Shown one piece after another: positions 11,987-21,392 of a DNA stretch of 64,000 nt. Under the pieces are notes generated by a model. It had not been told where the DNA came from, did no database searches, and saw only the letters and a list, made by a program, of their open reading frames with translations. Both the position numbers and the translations under genes were made by a program. How positions within the stretch are numbered: position 1 is the stretch's first letter; every line of letters begins with the position of its first letter. Source of the DNA: Megamerina dolium (Eukaryota > Arthropoda > Insecta > Diptera > Megamerinidae); NCBI GenBank assembly GCA_963854835.1, contig OY978527.1, positions 30,360,047-30,424,046 on the forward strand, written 5' to 3'.

Positions 11987-13209
11987 AATGGTGCAACTTG
12001 CCACGAACGTAAAACCATAGAACGTGTCAGCTGACACGACCTATCTTAGTGCCTGTTTACATTAGATTTCCCATGAACATGAACGCTGTGTTCACGTTAG
12101 TGCAATTGCGCCGGTTTTATTTCAACAGTGGAATTGGAATTTTGGAATAAAGTAGGGTTGTGCAATTAATCGTTTGTTCAGAAATATTGATTAATCAAAG
12201 TATTCGTTTAAAAAATATGAAATTACACGAATTATCATGATTTTGTTTAATCAAAATGGAAATTATTCTAAAAAAAATTCAAAATATAATATTCAAATAT
12301 TTCATAAATAAAGAAAAAATAAACATGAAAATGATTGCGATTAATCAAAATTCTGATTAATCGAATAATTTCAATTTTGATAAATCATACTTTTGATCAA
12401 GCGAATTGATTTGTCGAATAATTTAATTAATCAGCCTTTGTGAACAAACAATTAATCGCACAAACCTAACATAGAACAATTCTTATTGATGTTATCGCTT
12501 CAACGTCTAAAAATTTGTGAGCATAGTTGTCATAATCGGAACACTTTGGACATAGAACATAGGTCGTTGGCCGATTTTTAATTTTGGATTGGATTTTCGG
12601 CGCAAAACTTCCATCACTTTCTTACTGCCTACTTTTCTACCTATCTCGCTCGCACAGTTGCGTCTGGGCAGGCTAATGCGAACAGGCACTTATGGGAATG
12701 TCGTGTTAACAAAAACTCACCACCGTATATCGGTGACGCAGCCGTTGCCCGTAGCGGAAGAATCAACAGCAATTTGATTTTTAACGTAAAAACGTGTCAG
12801 CTGATCGCTCTATATGTTTACAGGGTTACCAGCTTAGACTTTTATAAATGAATAAAAAATTAACTTAAAAAATTTAGTTTTTTTTTAATTAATCAAAACT
12901 ATCATCGTGTTTAGTTATTTATTAAAATATACTTCACGTATATTAATTTTTTTTTAGTTTCTAACATCTATATTATGAAATTTGATCATGAAAATGATAA
13001 GTGTGGTTAAAAACATGAACGCTCAGTGATACATGGCAACATTGTTATTTATGTATACAAGAAAGAACAGTCGATTTCTCCGATAAATTTTTGTTCTTAT
13101 GTACGGGTGGTACGGAAGGGCGGTACGTTCGTGGCTAGTTGCACCATAACTTTTGACAAATTTATGTTCTTACGTACGGGCGGTACGTTCGTGGCTAGTT
13201 GCACCATAA
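11987..13209. mobile_element. Composite non-coding element with GTGCAACT(A/T)GCCACGAACGTA ends
   Basis: The left end (about 11987-12013) reads ATGGTGCAACTTGCCACGAA. Its complement appears at the right in two tandem copies ending at 13149 and 13209. The element contains the CGTGTCAGCTGACACG palindrome and the inverted module also found at 184-358. It is itself split by the 641-bp insertion at 12049-12689. It is related to the element at the left edge of the window (about 123-358). There is no protein-coding content, so it is a nested MITE. Confidence 0.6.
12049..12689. mobile_element. PIF/Harbinger-like MITE nested in the composite element
   Basis: The insertion begins GTGCCTGTTTACATTAG and ends CTAATGCGAACAGGCAC, an imperfect 17-bp terminal inverted repeat. 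It is flanked by a TTA duplication (12046-12048 and 12690-12692). The uninterrupted target is seen in the related copy near base 184, where CTATCTTATGGGAA is continuous, so the empty site confirms the insertion boundaries. No reading frame of note. Confidence 0.78.
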
Positions 13210-13368
13210 ACAATGTTCTATTCGCAACAGTACTTGCATGTAGTGAAATGTGATTATGAAGTTGTTTTAGCACTTAATTATAATTATCTAAATAAAACTT
13301 CATTAACTGGTTGGTGAAAACGTAGCATTACGGTCATCTTAAATTTAGAATCGACTTTTGGACATATT

Positions 13369-13513
13369 TCTTCCGGCAGTAACAATTTGCCATGGAAAAG
13401 CTTCTTTTAATGAACTCTGCGACAAAGCTCATTAAAAGTGATGTCACAAGAGTTCTGCCCTTCGGAATCGGCTACAATAAGAAGGTTCCTTCTAATGCTG
13501 TTCAAAATTTAAG
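13369..13513 (+). repeat. Body fragment of the tRNA-derived SINE family
   Basis: This matches the middle of the SINE (CTTCCGGCAGTAACAATTTG through the block before the tail) but lacks the tRNA-like head and the tail. It lies just before the Copia relic. No target duplication was recognised. Confidence 0.6.
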
Positions 13514-15410
13514 CATATCACGCAAATGAAGTTGCTATTTTCAAAACTTCATATAAGGATCTCCCAATGGCTCTGGTTGAGTATAAACTGTTGGAAGAGT
13601 ATGCAAAACATAAACAGCGTGCAACAGAAGAACATTATGTACTGAAAATTTTTAAACACGTGAAATTTAGAAGTGATGTTAATTCTATTGTATGCCATTA
13701 TTGTAAAGTGTCAGTCATATTCGTAAAAATTGCTGGAAGTTGAAAAATAAATCACAAGAAAAGAGGAGGCACATTTGGTCGATGGTTGATAGAAGTGTAG
13801 AAAATTATTTTTGCTTTACCATTAGTGGTAAGCATGTTGGCAGGATTGTAGATTCTGGTACAACTTGTCATATTTGTTGTAACAGATCAGAATTTTTAAA
13901 ACTGGATGAATTGTACAATGATAACATCTTTTTCAATGGATTTAATTGTAGAATTTTTGCTAACGAAAATCGTGAAATTTAGAATAGCATATCAAATTAA
14001 TAATTTTAACCAGTTACAGTTGAAAACTTGTTATCAAGCTAAATTTTTGGTCACCGAGATGTAATTGTTGTAAGAGAAATGCAAACAGGAAAATCGGTAA
14101 GCGATTTGAAAATTATTGATTGCAGGGTCCGTTAATGTTGTGATGTTTGCTTGTAATGTAAATCTACAAAGAAACCTTTCAATGTGAAATCTAACAGCAA
14201 AAGGACTGATATACTTGAATTAGTGCACACTGATATATGTGGTCCTAGGCAAACTTCAAGTCCCAGCGGAAATCGCTATTTTCTTAGGTTTATTGAATAT
14301 CTATCTATCAAATAAATCTGAGATATTTCAAAAGCTGCGATCGTATGTTGAATTGGTTCGAAATAAGTTTGGAGAATAAAAATTATACGATGTGATAATG
14401 GCTGCGAATATAAATCTCGTGCTGTTAAAGATTATATTGAGAGTAATGGGATACGTGTGCAATTCACCGTATCTTATTGTCCACTATATAATGGAGTGGC
14501 TAAAAGGAAGAATCGATCTCTTGTAGAGGTGGCCAGTTGTATGCTGGCTAGCTTGGCATACGCTTATTGGGCGGAAGCTGTGAACACAGGGAACTACTTA
14601 CAGAATCATTTAATCTGTAGTGGAATTCCTTCAACTCCTTTTGAAAGATGGAAAGGACGAAAGCCTGGTATATGCAATTTTCTTATTTTCGGTTCAAAGG
14701 CGTATATTCTTATACCAAATAGGTTAGATTAGGCCGGAAAGGCTCATTGTGATTTGGACAGCATTAGAAGGGACTTACTTATATTAACCTGTTCCGAACT
14801 GCAGAACCCTTGTGACATCACTTGAACTTAGTTTTATCACAGAGCTCTTCTAAGAAGCATTTTTGGCAAATTGTTACTGCCGAAAAAATTGCCAATTCTT
14901 GTCGACTGGTAGGTACCGTTCGAAAGAAAAATCCTTTCGATATTAAATTTGTTATGCTTCAGCCGGGGATTGAACCCACCCCCTAGAGATCAGAAGGTCA
15001 ACGCACCACTGAGCTACGGCACCCACATACCAAAGGAGAGACGTCGTAAACTTGATGATAAAGCACAACTAAGAACATTTATGGGTTATGATGAAAACTC
15101 GAAAGGGTTACGTTCCGTTGATATAAATACTAAAATGACTGAATCAATGACTTCTAAAAGTTTTTCAATTATAAGTTCCTTATTAACGTCCATAATTTTT
15201 CAGCAAATGCATAGCCAAAGACAATCAGACAGTTCAATATCAAAAAACCCAAGAAAAGCCGCAAACAAAAAGTCATCGTGTAAACGTGTGAAGATTTATA
15301 AAGACTTTTTTAAAAAAGAACAGGCAAAAAGGGCAGAGTAAAAAGTCATCGCCTGAATAACGTCAATATATCTCTCTGCTTTTTCAAGCTTTACTTTATT
15401 TCTTAGAACA
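13514..15410 (+). pseudogene. Ty1/Copia-type retrotransposon polyprotein relic
   Basis: Order of blocks on the plus strand: a gag zinc knuckle (CHYCKVS..., about 13692); an aspartic protease block IVDSGTTCHICCNRSEFLKLDELY (written here only to show the DSGTTCH active-site motif, about 13848-13920); and the integrase core start ELVHTDICGP (about 14215). Next come an integrase block NGVAKRKNRSLVEVA (about 14490) and the post-integrase block PKERRRKLDDKA (about 15029). Stops and frameshifts occur throughout, reverse transcriptase and RNase H are absent, and no LTR was identified. A SINE interrupts it at 14720-15026 and the intact gypsy element is inserted at its right end. Copia assignment rests on the protease-integrase order before RT. 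Confidence 0.82.
14720..15026 (-). mobile_element. tRNA-derived SINE inserted in the Copia relic
   Basis: In minus orientation the SINE starts with the tRNA-like head (GTGGGTGCCGTAGCTCAGTG) and runs through the body to a short tail. The flanking duplication is ATACCAAA at 14712-14719 and 15027-15034. The head has an A-box-like GTAGCTCAGTGG and a B-box-like GGTTCAATCCC. It has the long-tail variant truncated close to GGCCTAATCTAACC. Confidence 0.85.
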
Positions 15411-15413
15411 TAT

Positions 15414-15834
15414 TGTTACGTTTTTATTCTGTGAACGTTTAATTCTATTTGAATTACCTTGTTCGATCACTGGATTCTGTTAATGATAACTGCAACACTT
15501 ATTTTATACAACTATATACAGCAACAATTTATTTAATAAACTCTATTTACAATCAACTCTGTTTATAATCAACTATTTACAATAACACTTTTGCCTCTGT
15601 ATAGATGTTTGCGCATTCACGTTCGGAATTCGATTGATTGTCAATTCTCAACACTGGCTCTATTTATACTCTGTTGGCAACACCCCAGAATCTTCCTTTA
15701 TCGAGATTCTTCTCTTCCTTTCTCGTTGGCTTGTTCTGGTTATCGCTTATTTCTTTTTGTTGACATTCGTTTCGATGCTGCCAATAGAGTCAGTCACAAT
15801 AGTGATGAGTAATCAACTATCGATACTCGTTACA
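15414..15834 (-). repeat. 3' LTR of the gypsy element
   Basis: 421 bp, bounded by TG...CA. By eye it is the same as the copy at 20968-21388. As the 3' LTR of a minus-strand element it lies at the lower coordinate. It would carry the polyadenylation site. Confidence 0.95.
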
Positions 15835-15835
15835 C

Positions 15836-15850
15836 TGCCCTCCTCTTAAC
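15836..15850 (-). other. Polypurine tract
   Basis: Directly upstream of the 3' LTR on the minus strand the sequence is purine-rich (TTAAGAGGAGGGCAG). This is the expected primer for plus-strand DNA synthesis during reverse transcription. Confidence 0.85.
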
Positions 15851-15872
15851 CTTGTTCGTCCCGAACAAGTTT

Positions 15873-18800
15873 TTATACTTCCCCTCGATATGGCGCAAGT
15901 CGCTCCAAGTGCACTACTTTAAACTTTGCTCTTTTATTCCAGGCACGTTGAATGCGATACACTACGTCATTTATCTTTGCTATAATCTCATATGGTCCTT
16001 CCCAATGAGTCTGTAGTTTAGGGGACAGGCCTTTCTTTCGTTGTGGATTATGAAGCATTACAAGCTCTCCTTCATAGAACCCTTTTGAATTTGCTTTCAA
16101 GTCATACCTGGCCTTCATCTTATCGCTTATCATCTGCGACCGCTCTCTGATGAACTGATGTACTTCATCCAACTGTTCCCGCTTTTCGCTAGTATAATTA
16201 CCTTCGGTAGATCTCGTTGGTGTTACAACTCCAAATTTTAAATCAGCTGGCAGTCTTAACTCGTTTCCAAAAATTGCCATTGCCGGTGTAGTAGCCGTCG
16301 TATCATGTTGTGCGCATCTATATGCCATGAGGAACATTGGTATATGTACATCCCAGTCTCTTTGGTATTTATCTACGACTTTTCTCAAATATTCCTCCAA
16401 GGTACGGTTAAATCGTTCTACCATGCCATCAGATTGTGTATGCAAAGGTGTTGTACGAGTTTTGTATATACCCAGCATACGGCATATCTCTTGGAATACA
16501 ACTGATTCAAAATTTCGACCTTGGTCTGAGTGTAATTCCATCGGTACACCAAAACGAGTAACCCATTGGTTGACGAATACATCCGCAACTGTACTAGCTT
16601 CCTGATTTGGAATGGGGTATACTTCAGGCCATTTACTGAAGTAATCTATAACCACCAGAACATACTTGTTTCCTGCGTTGCTTATTGGAAATGGCCCAGC
16701 TATGACCATAGCAATTCGCTCAAATGGAGCACCCACGGTGTATTGGTGCATCTTACCTCGACTTTTCTTAGTGGGACCTTTGGCCATTGCACATTGCTTA
16801 CACTTCCGAATCCAATCAGCGACATGGTCATGACATCCAACCCAATAAAATCGTTTCTTTATTTTCTCGACGGTTTTGGTGATTCCCAAATGCCCTCCAC
16901 TGGAGGCATTGTGATACTCAGCTATCACTTCATTTATTCTTGCCTTGGGTACCACTAGCAGATCATAAGTGATTTTTCCATCTTCGCTTTCCCATGTTCG
17001 GAATAAACATCCGTCTCGTAAGTGCAGGCTTTGCCACTGCGCCCAGTATGCCTTTGCTATTGGACTCTCATTAGCCATTTCTTGCCAATCTGGACGTATG
17101 CCCTGCTCCTTGTATTCCATAATCTTTACGAGATCTGGGTCGTTCCGCTGATCTTCTTGCACTCGTTCGGTGGTCCATGTCTCCTCCGGCAATATATTCG
17201 TAAGTCGTATGTCGACAATGTGCTCCTTGCTTTCCACTCGAGAACAATGTTTACATTCCATTTTGCAAGGACGACGAGATAGAGCATCCGCGTTGCCGTG
17301 ATGTCCTCCTTTACGATGTTCGATGGTAAAATCATAACTCTGCAGCCTTTCAATCCAGCGCGCCAATTGTCCTTCTGGGTTTTTAAATTGCAATAACCAC
17401 CTTAGCGCTGAGTGGTCAGTTCGTAGATGAAATGACTGACCGTACAAGTATTTATGGAAATACTTTACACATTCCAGTATTGCGAGCAACTCTCTTCGTG
17501 TGACACAGTAATTTCTTTCTGGCTTCGACAGGATTTTACTGTAGTATGCTATTACTTTTTCTTGCCCATCTATGATCTGAGAGAGCACACCACCTATTCC
17601 ATAGCCACTCGCATCTGTGTCCAACACAAACTTTTGACCAGGTACTGGATACGCTAATATTGGTGCTGAACAGAGTTTTTCTTTCAGCTGTTCGAATGCT
17701 TTCTGTTGGTCCTCGCCCCACACAAATGGTTTGTTCTTTCTTGTCAACTCATGCAGACTGCTGGCGGTGTTTGCAAATCCAGGAACAAATCGTCTATAGT
17801 AGGTGCATAAGCCTAGGAAGCTCCTTAGCTCGTGAAGATTCGACGGAATAGGCCATTCTTGAACTGCTGCTACTTTCTCCTCGTCGGTATGTACCCCTTC
17901 TGTTGTTACTTTATGACCAAGATATTTAACTTCTCGCCTGAAGAGTGAACACTTTTTCATATTCAGTTTAAGCCCTGCTGATTGTATACGCTCAAATACT
18001 TCTTTCAACTTTTCCAGGTGGTCGTTAAAATCTTTTCCCATCACAATAATGTCATCGAGGTACACCAAGCACGTTTTCCAGTGTAGTCCTCTGAGTACAC
18101 GCTCCATCAAACGTTCAAAAGTAGCTGGCGCATTGCATAAGCCAAATGGCATAACTGTAAATTGCCATAGACCATCGCCAATACTGAAAGCTGTTTTCTC
18201 TTTGTCTTCCTTACCAAGTTCCACTTGCCAGTAGCCACTTTGCAAATCAAGAGTTGAGAACCACTTCGCACCAGATAGTGTGTCCAGAGTGTCATCGATT
18301 CTTGGCAGTGGATAGCTGTCTTTTTTCGTAATATCATTTAGCTTTCTGTAATCCACACAGAATCGAGTACTTCCATCCTTCTTCTTTACCAGCACAACTG
18401 GTGAACTCCATGGACTCGCTGATGGTTCAATAACACCTTGTTTCTGCATATCGGAAATCAGCTTAATGGCTTCGTCTCTTTTGGCCAATGGAACTCGTCG
18501 TGGTGTTTGACGAATTGGTCTAGAATCACCGGTGTCAATGTGATGCTTCACGATGGTTGTTCGTCCTCCAGTTTTTCCATTTGAAGAAAATATTGAACTG
18601 TACTTCTCCAATACTTGTAAAGCCTTTTCTTTTTGCTGTTTGGTAAGCACACCTGCCCATTCCTCCATCTGTGCTTTTATTTCCGCTCCGACAGTTCTTG
18701 ATCTTCCACTTTTTATCGACGAACCCTTTTCGCAGTCTACTACGGCAGTAACTTCCTGGCAATGACCAATCACCATTCCTTTCTTCACAACTGTAGATGT

Positions 18801-19466
18801 ATTAGTTGGATTTAATATTCGCACCGGTACTATTCCATTTTCTTTAGGTTCTACTAACGTCCTACCAAGTATGATGTTTTTATTTTGTATTTCTTTATCT
18901 GCTTCCACTAACCACAACTTGCCTGTCCCATCATCCACATTCATCTGTGCCCATATCACCGCTTCTGATTTTGCTGGAACCTCTTGGCGTTGACATGCCA
19001 GTACTCGTTTGATGTTCCCACTACGTTTGTAACCGATGTTCAATGGTAGTTCGACATTTGCATAGCGCAGTATCCGTTGATTTAAATCTAACGTAAATCC
19101 GTTGTCAATCATAAAATCAACACCAATTATTACGTCATCGATGATGTCAGCCACAATGAATTCATGTTCCCACGTGTAATTTCCAATAGATACTCGTTTC
19201 TTTATCTTACCCAGAATTTGTGCATCCTCACCCGTTGCCGTACGCAATTTTATTCCCATTAAAGGCTCAAACCTCTTTACCAAATCGCTCTTGATTATAG
19301 AATGTGATGCACCAGTGTCCAGGGTTAACATGAATTCCATATTGTCCAATTTTCCATCAATGGTCAAGCTGCTTGGCACACGCTGTAGTTGTGAAATGTG
19401 AATGATGGGGCAACCCACTGTTGGAGTCAGTTCACGCCCCGCTGAACTGACTCGATTTAGTTTAAC
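15873..19466 (-). CDS. pol: Gypsy pol polyprotein: protease, RT, RNase H, integrase
   Basis: The frame runs to a stop at 15873 and is open upstream through the gag stop, with no convincing ATG. It is -1 relative to gag, so Pol is most likely made as a Gag-Pol fusion. Counting from the GTG codon at 19418 (1181 residues onward): protease DTGAS at 34-38, RT with DLQSGYWQ at 391 and YLDDIIV at 453-459, and RNase H with LDTDASGYGIGG at 599-610. The integrase zinc region has H836, H843, C873 and C876. The core has SDQGRNF (D965) and ERFNRTL (E1001), giving DD35E spacing. The first catalytic Asp is expected in 'AMDIAGP' but this copy has Val905 (codon 16704-16706). The decayed sister copy keeps Asp there. 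The C terminus is a chromo/SH3-like block ending APYRGEV. Everything else looks functional. Confidence 0.95.
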   Translation of the reverse strand, partial: VKLNRVSSAGRELTPTVGCPIIHISQLQRVPSSLTIDGKLDNMEFMLTLDTGASHSIIKSDLVKRFEPLMGIKLRTATGEDAQILGKIKKRVSIGNYTWEHEFIVADIIDDVIIGVDFMIDNGFTLDLNQRILRYANVELPLNIGYKRSGNIKRVLACQRQEVPAKSEAVIWAQMNVDDGTGKLWLVEADKEIQNKNIILGRTLVEPKENGIVPVRILNPTNTSTVVKKGMVIGHCQEVTAVVDCEKGSSIKSGRSRTVGAEIKAQMEEWAGVLTKQQKEKALQVLEKYSSIFSSNGKTGGRTTIVKHHIDTGDSRPIRQTPRRVPLAKRDEAIKLISDMQKQGVIEPSASPWSSPVVLVKKKDGSTRFCVDYRKLNDITKKDSYPLPRIDDTLDTLSGAKWFSTLDLQSGYWQVELGKEDKEKTAFSIGDGLWQFTVMPFGLCNAPATFERLMERVLRGLHWKTCLVYLDDIIVMGKDFNDHLEKLKEVFERIQSAGLKLNMKKCSLFRREVKYLGHKVTTEGVHTDEEKVAAVQEWPIPSNLHELRSFLGLCTYYRRFVPGFANTASSLHELTRKNKPFVWGEDQQKAFEQLKEKLCSAPILAYPVPGQKFVLDTDASGYGIGGVLSQIIDGQEKVIAYYSKILSKPERNYCVTRRELLAILECVKYFHKYLYGQSFHLRTDHSALRWLLQFKNPEGQLARWIERLQSYDFTIEHRKGGHHGNADALSRRPCKMECKHCSRVESKEHIVDIRLTNILPEETWTTERVQEDQRNDPDLVKIMEYKEQGIRPDWQEMANESPIAKAYWAQWQSLHLRDGCLFRTWESEDGKITYDLLVVPKARINEVIAEYHNASSGGHLGITKTVEKIKKRFYWVGCHDHVADWIRKCKQCAMAKGPTKKSRGKMHQYTVGAPFERIAMVIAGPFPISNAGNKYVLVVIDYFSKWPEVYPIPNQEASTVADVFVNQWVTRFGVPMELHSDQGRNFESVVFQEICRMLGIYKTRTTPLHTQSDGMVERFNRTLEEYLRKVVDKYQRDWDVHIPMFLMAYRCAQHDTTATTPAMAIFGNELRLPADLKFGVVTPTRSTEGNYTSEKREQLDEVHQFIRERSQMISDKMKARYDLKANSKGFYEGELVMLHNPQRKKGLSPKLQTHWEGPYEIIAKINDVVYRIQRAWNKRAKFKVVHLERLAPYRGEV

Positions 19467-20938
19467 GATGGATTTGTGTTAGTGGAGCGATCGCTATCCA
19501 CCTTATTCTCCTTCTTTTGTCTTCCTGGAGAATTCGATCTTGATCGCTTTCGTCGTAGACGGCAGTCACGCGCCATGTGTCCTGGTTTGTCGCAAATAAA
19601 GCACTTACCAGTAAATTTGATTTCGCGTCGACCTGTTGTTCTTCCTTCAGGCTGAACTACTGATTTTACTGCCTGACGCACTACTTCAACCAGATCTGTT
19701 GTTTCTGTTTCTAATTGGCGTACCCGTGGCATTGGTCGACACATGAAACTGGCGGCTTCAAACGTCAAGGCACTACTGACTGTTTCGGCATAAGTATTCC
19801 TGGGTGACATGACTAGGGCACGCTTTGTCTCTCCATCACGTATGCCATCTATGAATGCCTCTATTTTGATTTTTTCGACGAACTCTTCCGAATTACCGGA
19901 GAACGCTAGATGACATAAGCGCTCAATATCGGAAGCGAATTCCTGCAGACTCTCATTACTCCGTTGCACTCGCGATCTCAATTCCACTCGATGTAATTGA
20001 CTCTTGTATTCATTTCCATACTTTCGCTGGAGTGTGTCCATCAGTGACTGATAGCTACCACGATCTTTCTCTGGAATCATCTGTAACACCTCGGAAGCAT
20101 TACCTTTTAATGCGACTATTAAAGCAGCAGTCTTGTCGCTATCATCCCATTGATTCTTCGAAGCGGTTGTCTCGAATTGAAGCTTGAAGATATTGAATGG
20201 CGTGCTTCCGTCAAATGTTGGTGACTTTAGTTTGATTGTACTTGAATCTCTAATCACTGATGTGGCTGGTCCATTTATTTTTAGTTGATTGAGTTCGTGC
20301 TGTAATTTCTCGAACTTAACTTCCCAGTCGTCGACATGTTCCTTCAGCTTATCATCCAACTCATCCACGTGTTCTTTCAGCTCTGTAACTTTGTCATTAA
20401 TAGCTCCGGAAATTTCCTGAAATCTAATCTCAATTCCTTTTTGTAGATTTTCGATGACGTGTTTTTGGCGAGCCGAATGTTCTTGAAGCTTGGAGTCAAT
20501 TGTTTTCTGGAACTCTCCCATAGCGTTTTCTTGACGTACCGAATGTTCTTGAAACTTGGAGTCAATTGTTTTCTGGAACTCTCCCATAGCGTTTTCTTGA
20601 CGTACCGAATGTTCTTGAAACTTGGAGTCAATGCGAGACGCATTTTCTTGTAACTTCGCATTAATTCCTTGCAGTTGCTGCTGCTGTTGTTGCATCATGG
20701 ATTTCATGAGTTCCATTAGTTGACCACTCGAATCTATCTTGCTTTCTTCCTCAGCGTGTACGACTGCTTGTATATCGGCTTCCTCGAAGAACTCATGTTC
20801 TTCTACGTTAATTCCCTTAGCCTCCATAGCTTGCCTCAGCCTCACCAGCAGTTCCGCCTTTGCACCTGATGACGATAGATTCATCTCTACCAACAGCTTT
20901 TTAAGCTGGTCCACTTTTAGTTGGTCAATTTTCACCAT
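19457..20938 (-). CDS. gag: Gypsy Gag polyprotein, 493 residues
   Basis: Structural protein of the retrotransposon particle. Residues 1-40 resemble a SAP-like fold (VDQLKKLLVEMNLSSSGAKA). A glutamine run at about 83-89 follows. Residues about 90-215 are a long predicted coiled coil containing two perfect 22-residue repeats (IDSKFQEHSVRQ..., residues 103-146) and a third diverged one. The capsid-like region is about 235-390. A single CCHC knuckle (C446-x2-C-x4-H-x4-C459) precedes a basic Arg/Ser tail. The ATG lies only about 10 bases past the primer-binding site. The stop TAA (19457-19459) directly follows the GTTAAAC heptamer that would direct -1 frameshifting into pol. Confidence 0.95.
   Translation of the reverse strand: MVKIDQLKVDQLKKLLVEMNLSSSGAKAELLVRLRQAMEAKGINVEEHEFFEEADIQAVVHAEEESKIDSSGQLMELMKSMMQQQQQQLQGINAKLQENASRIDSKFQEHSVRQENAMGEFQKTIDSKFQEHSVRQENAMGEFQKTIDSKLQEHSARQKHVIENLQKGIEIRFQEISGAINDKVTELKEHVDELDDKLKEHVDDWEVKFEKLQHELNQLKINGPATSVIRDSSTIKLKSPTFDGSTPFNIFKLQFETTASKNQWDDSDKTAALIVALKGNASEVLQMIPEKDRGSYQSLMDTLQRKYGNEYKSQLHRVELRSRVQRSNESLQEFASDIERLCHLAFSGNSEEFVEKIKIEAFIDGIRDGETKRALVMSPRNTYAETVSSALTFEAASFMCRPMPRVRQLETETTDLVEVVRQAVKSVVQPEGRTTGRREIKFTGKCFICDKPGHMARDCRLRRKRSRSNSPGRQKKENKVDSDRSTNTNPSLN
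19460..19466 (-). promoter_or_regulatory. Candidate -1 ribosomal frameshift site (GTTAAAC)
   Basis: On the minus strand the last two gag codons are TTA AAC preceded by G, matching the X XXY YYZ-like slippery heptamer form GTTAAAC, and the stop TAA follows at once. A one-base backward slip continues as CTA AAT CGA and joins the pol frame, which is open. A downstream pseudoknot or stem was not worked out. Assignment is inferred from frame geometry and from known use of this heptamer in other elements and viruses. Confidence 0.7.
20501..20632 (-). repeat. 66-bp tandem repeat inside gag
   Basis: Two near-perfect 66-bp units encode the 22-residue coiled-coil repeat (IDSKFQEHSVRQENAMGEFQ plus KT). 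A third, diverged unit continues to about 20435. Unit length in codons keeps the frame, so copy number could vary without breaking gag. Confidence 0.9.
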
Positions 20939-20947
20939 CTTTACAGA

Positions 20948-20965
20948 ATCCCACTTCTGACACCA
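20948..20965 (-). other. Primer-binding site, tRNA-Leu type
   Basis: Minus strand TGGTGTCAGAAGTGGGAT starts 2 bases past the 5' LTR. It is complementary to a 3' tRNA end of the form ...CCACTTCTGACACCA. From memory of insect elements this is the tRNA-Leu type used by mdg3/micropia-like elements. Matching it to the host tRNA set would settle the identity. Confidence 0.75.
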
Positions 20966-20967
20966 AT

Positions 20968-21388
20968 TGTTACGTTTTTATTCTGTGAACGTTTAATTCT
21001 ATTTGAATTACCTTGTTCGATCACTGGATTCTGTTAATGATAACTGCAACACTTATTTTATACAACTATATACAGCAACAATTTATTTAATAAACTCTAT
21101 TTACAATCAACTCTGTTTATAATCAACTATTTACAATAACACTTTTGCCTCTGTATAGATGTTTGCGCATTCACGTTCGGAATTCGATTGATTGTCAATT
21201 CTCAACACTGGCTCTATTTATACTCTGTTGGCAACACCCCAGAATCTTCCTTTATCGAGATTCTTCTCTTCCTTTCTCGTTGGCTTGTTCTGGTTATCGC
21301 TTATTTCTTTTTGTTGACATTCGTTTCGATGCTGCCAATAGAGTCAGTCACAATAGTGATGAGTAATCAACTATCGATACTCGTTACA
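20968..21388 (-). repeat. 5' LTR of the gypsy element
   Basis: 421 bp, bounded by TG...CA, apparently identical to 15414-15834. As the 5' LTR it should hold the element's promoter. The flanking base run ATAT at 21389-21392 is the target duplication. Confidence 0.95.
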
Positions 21389-21392
21389 ATAT

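Larger units (their letters stand above)
15414..21388 (-). mobile_element. Full-length gypsy-type LTR retrotransposon
   Basis: The element is 5975 bp on the minus strand. It has two 421-bp LTRs that each start TGTTACG and end GTTACA as read on the plus strand, and a 4-bp ATAT target duplication (15410-15413 and 21389-21392). Gene order is LTR, primer site, gag, -1 frameshift, pol (protease, RT, RNase H, integrase), polypurine tract, LTR; there is no env. Both reading frames are uninterrupted. The gag/SAP-like N terminus and the tRNA-Leu primer site point to the Mdg3/micropia-like side of the gypsy group (inference). It is inserted next to the Copia relic. Identical-looking LTRs indicate a very recent insertion, yet the integrase has a changed active-site residue (see pol). 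Confidence 0.97.

Noticed and set aside
15591..15849. Frames inside the LTRs (repeated at 21145-21418)
   Set aside because: They lie in both LTRs with the same sequence and have no known domain; LTRs of such elements are non-coding.
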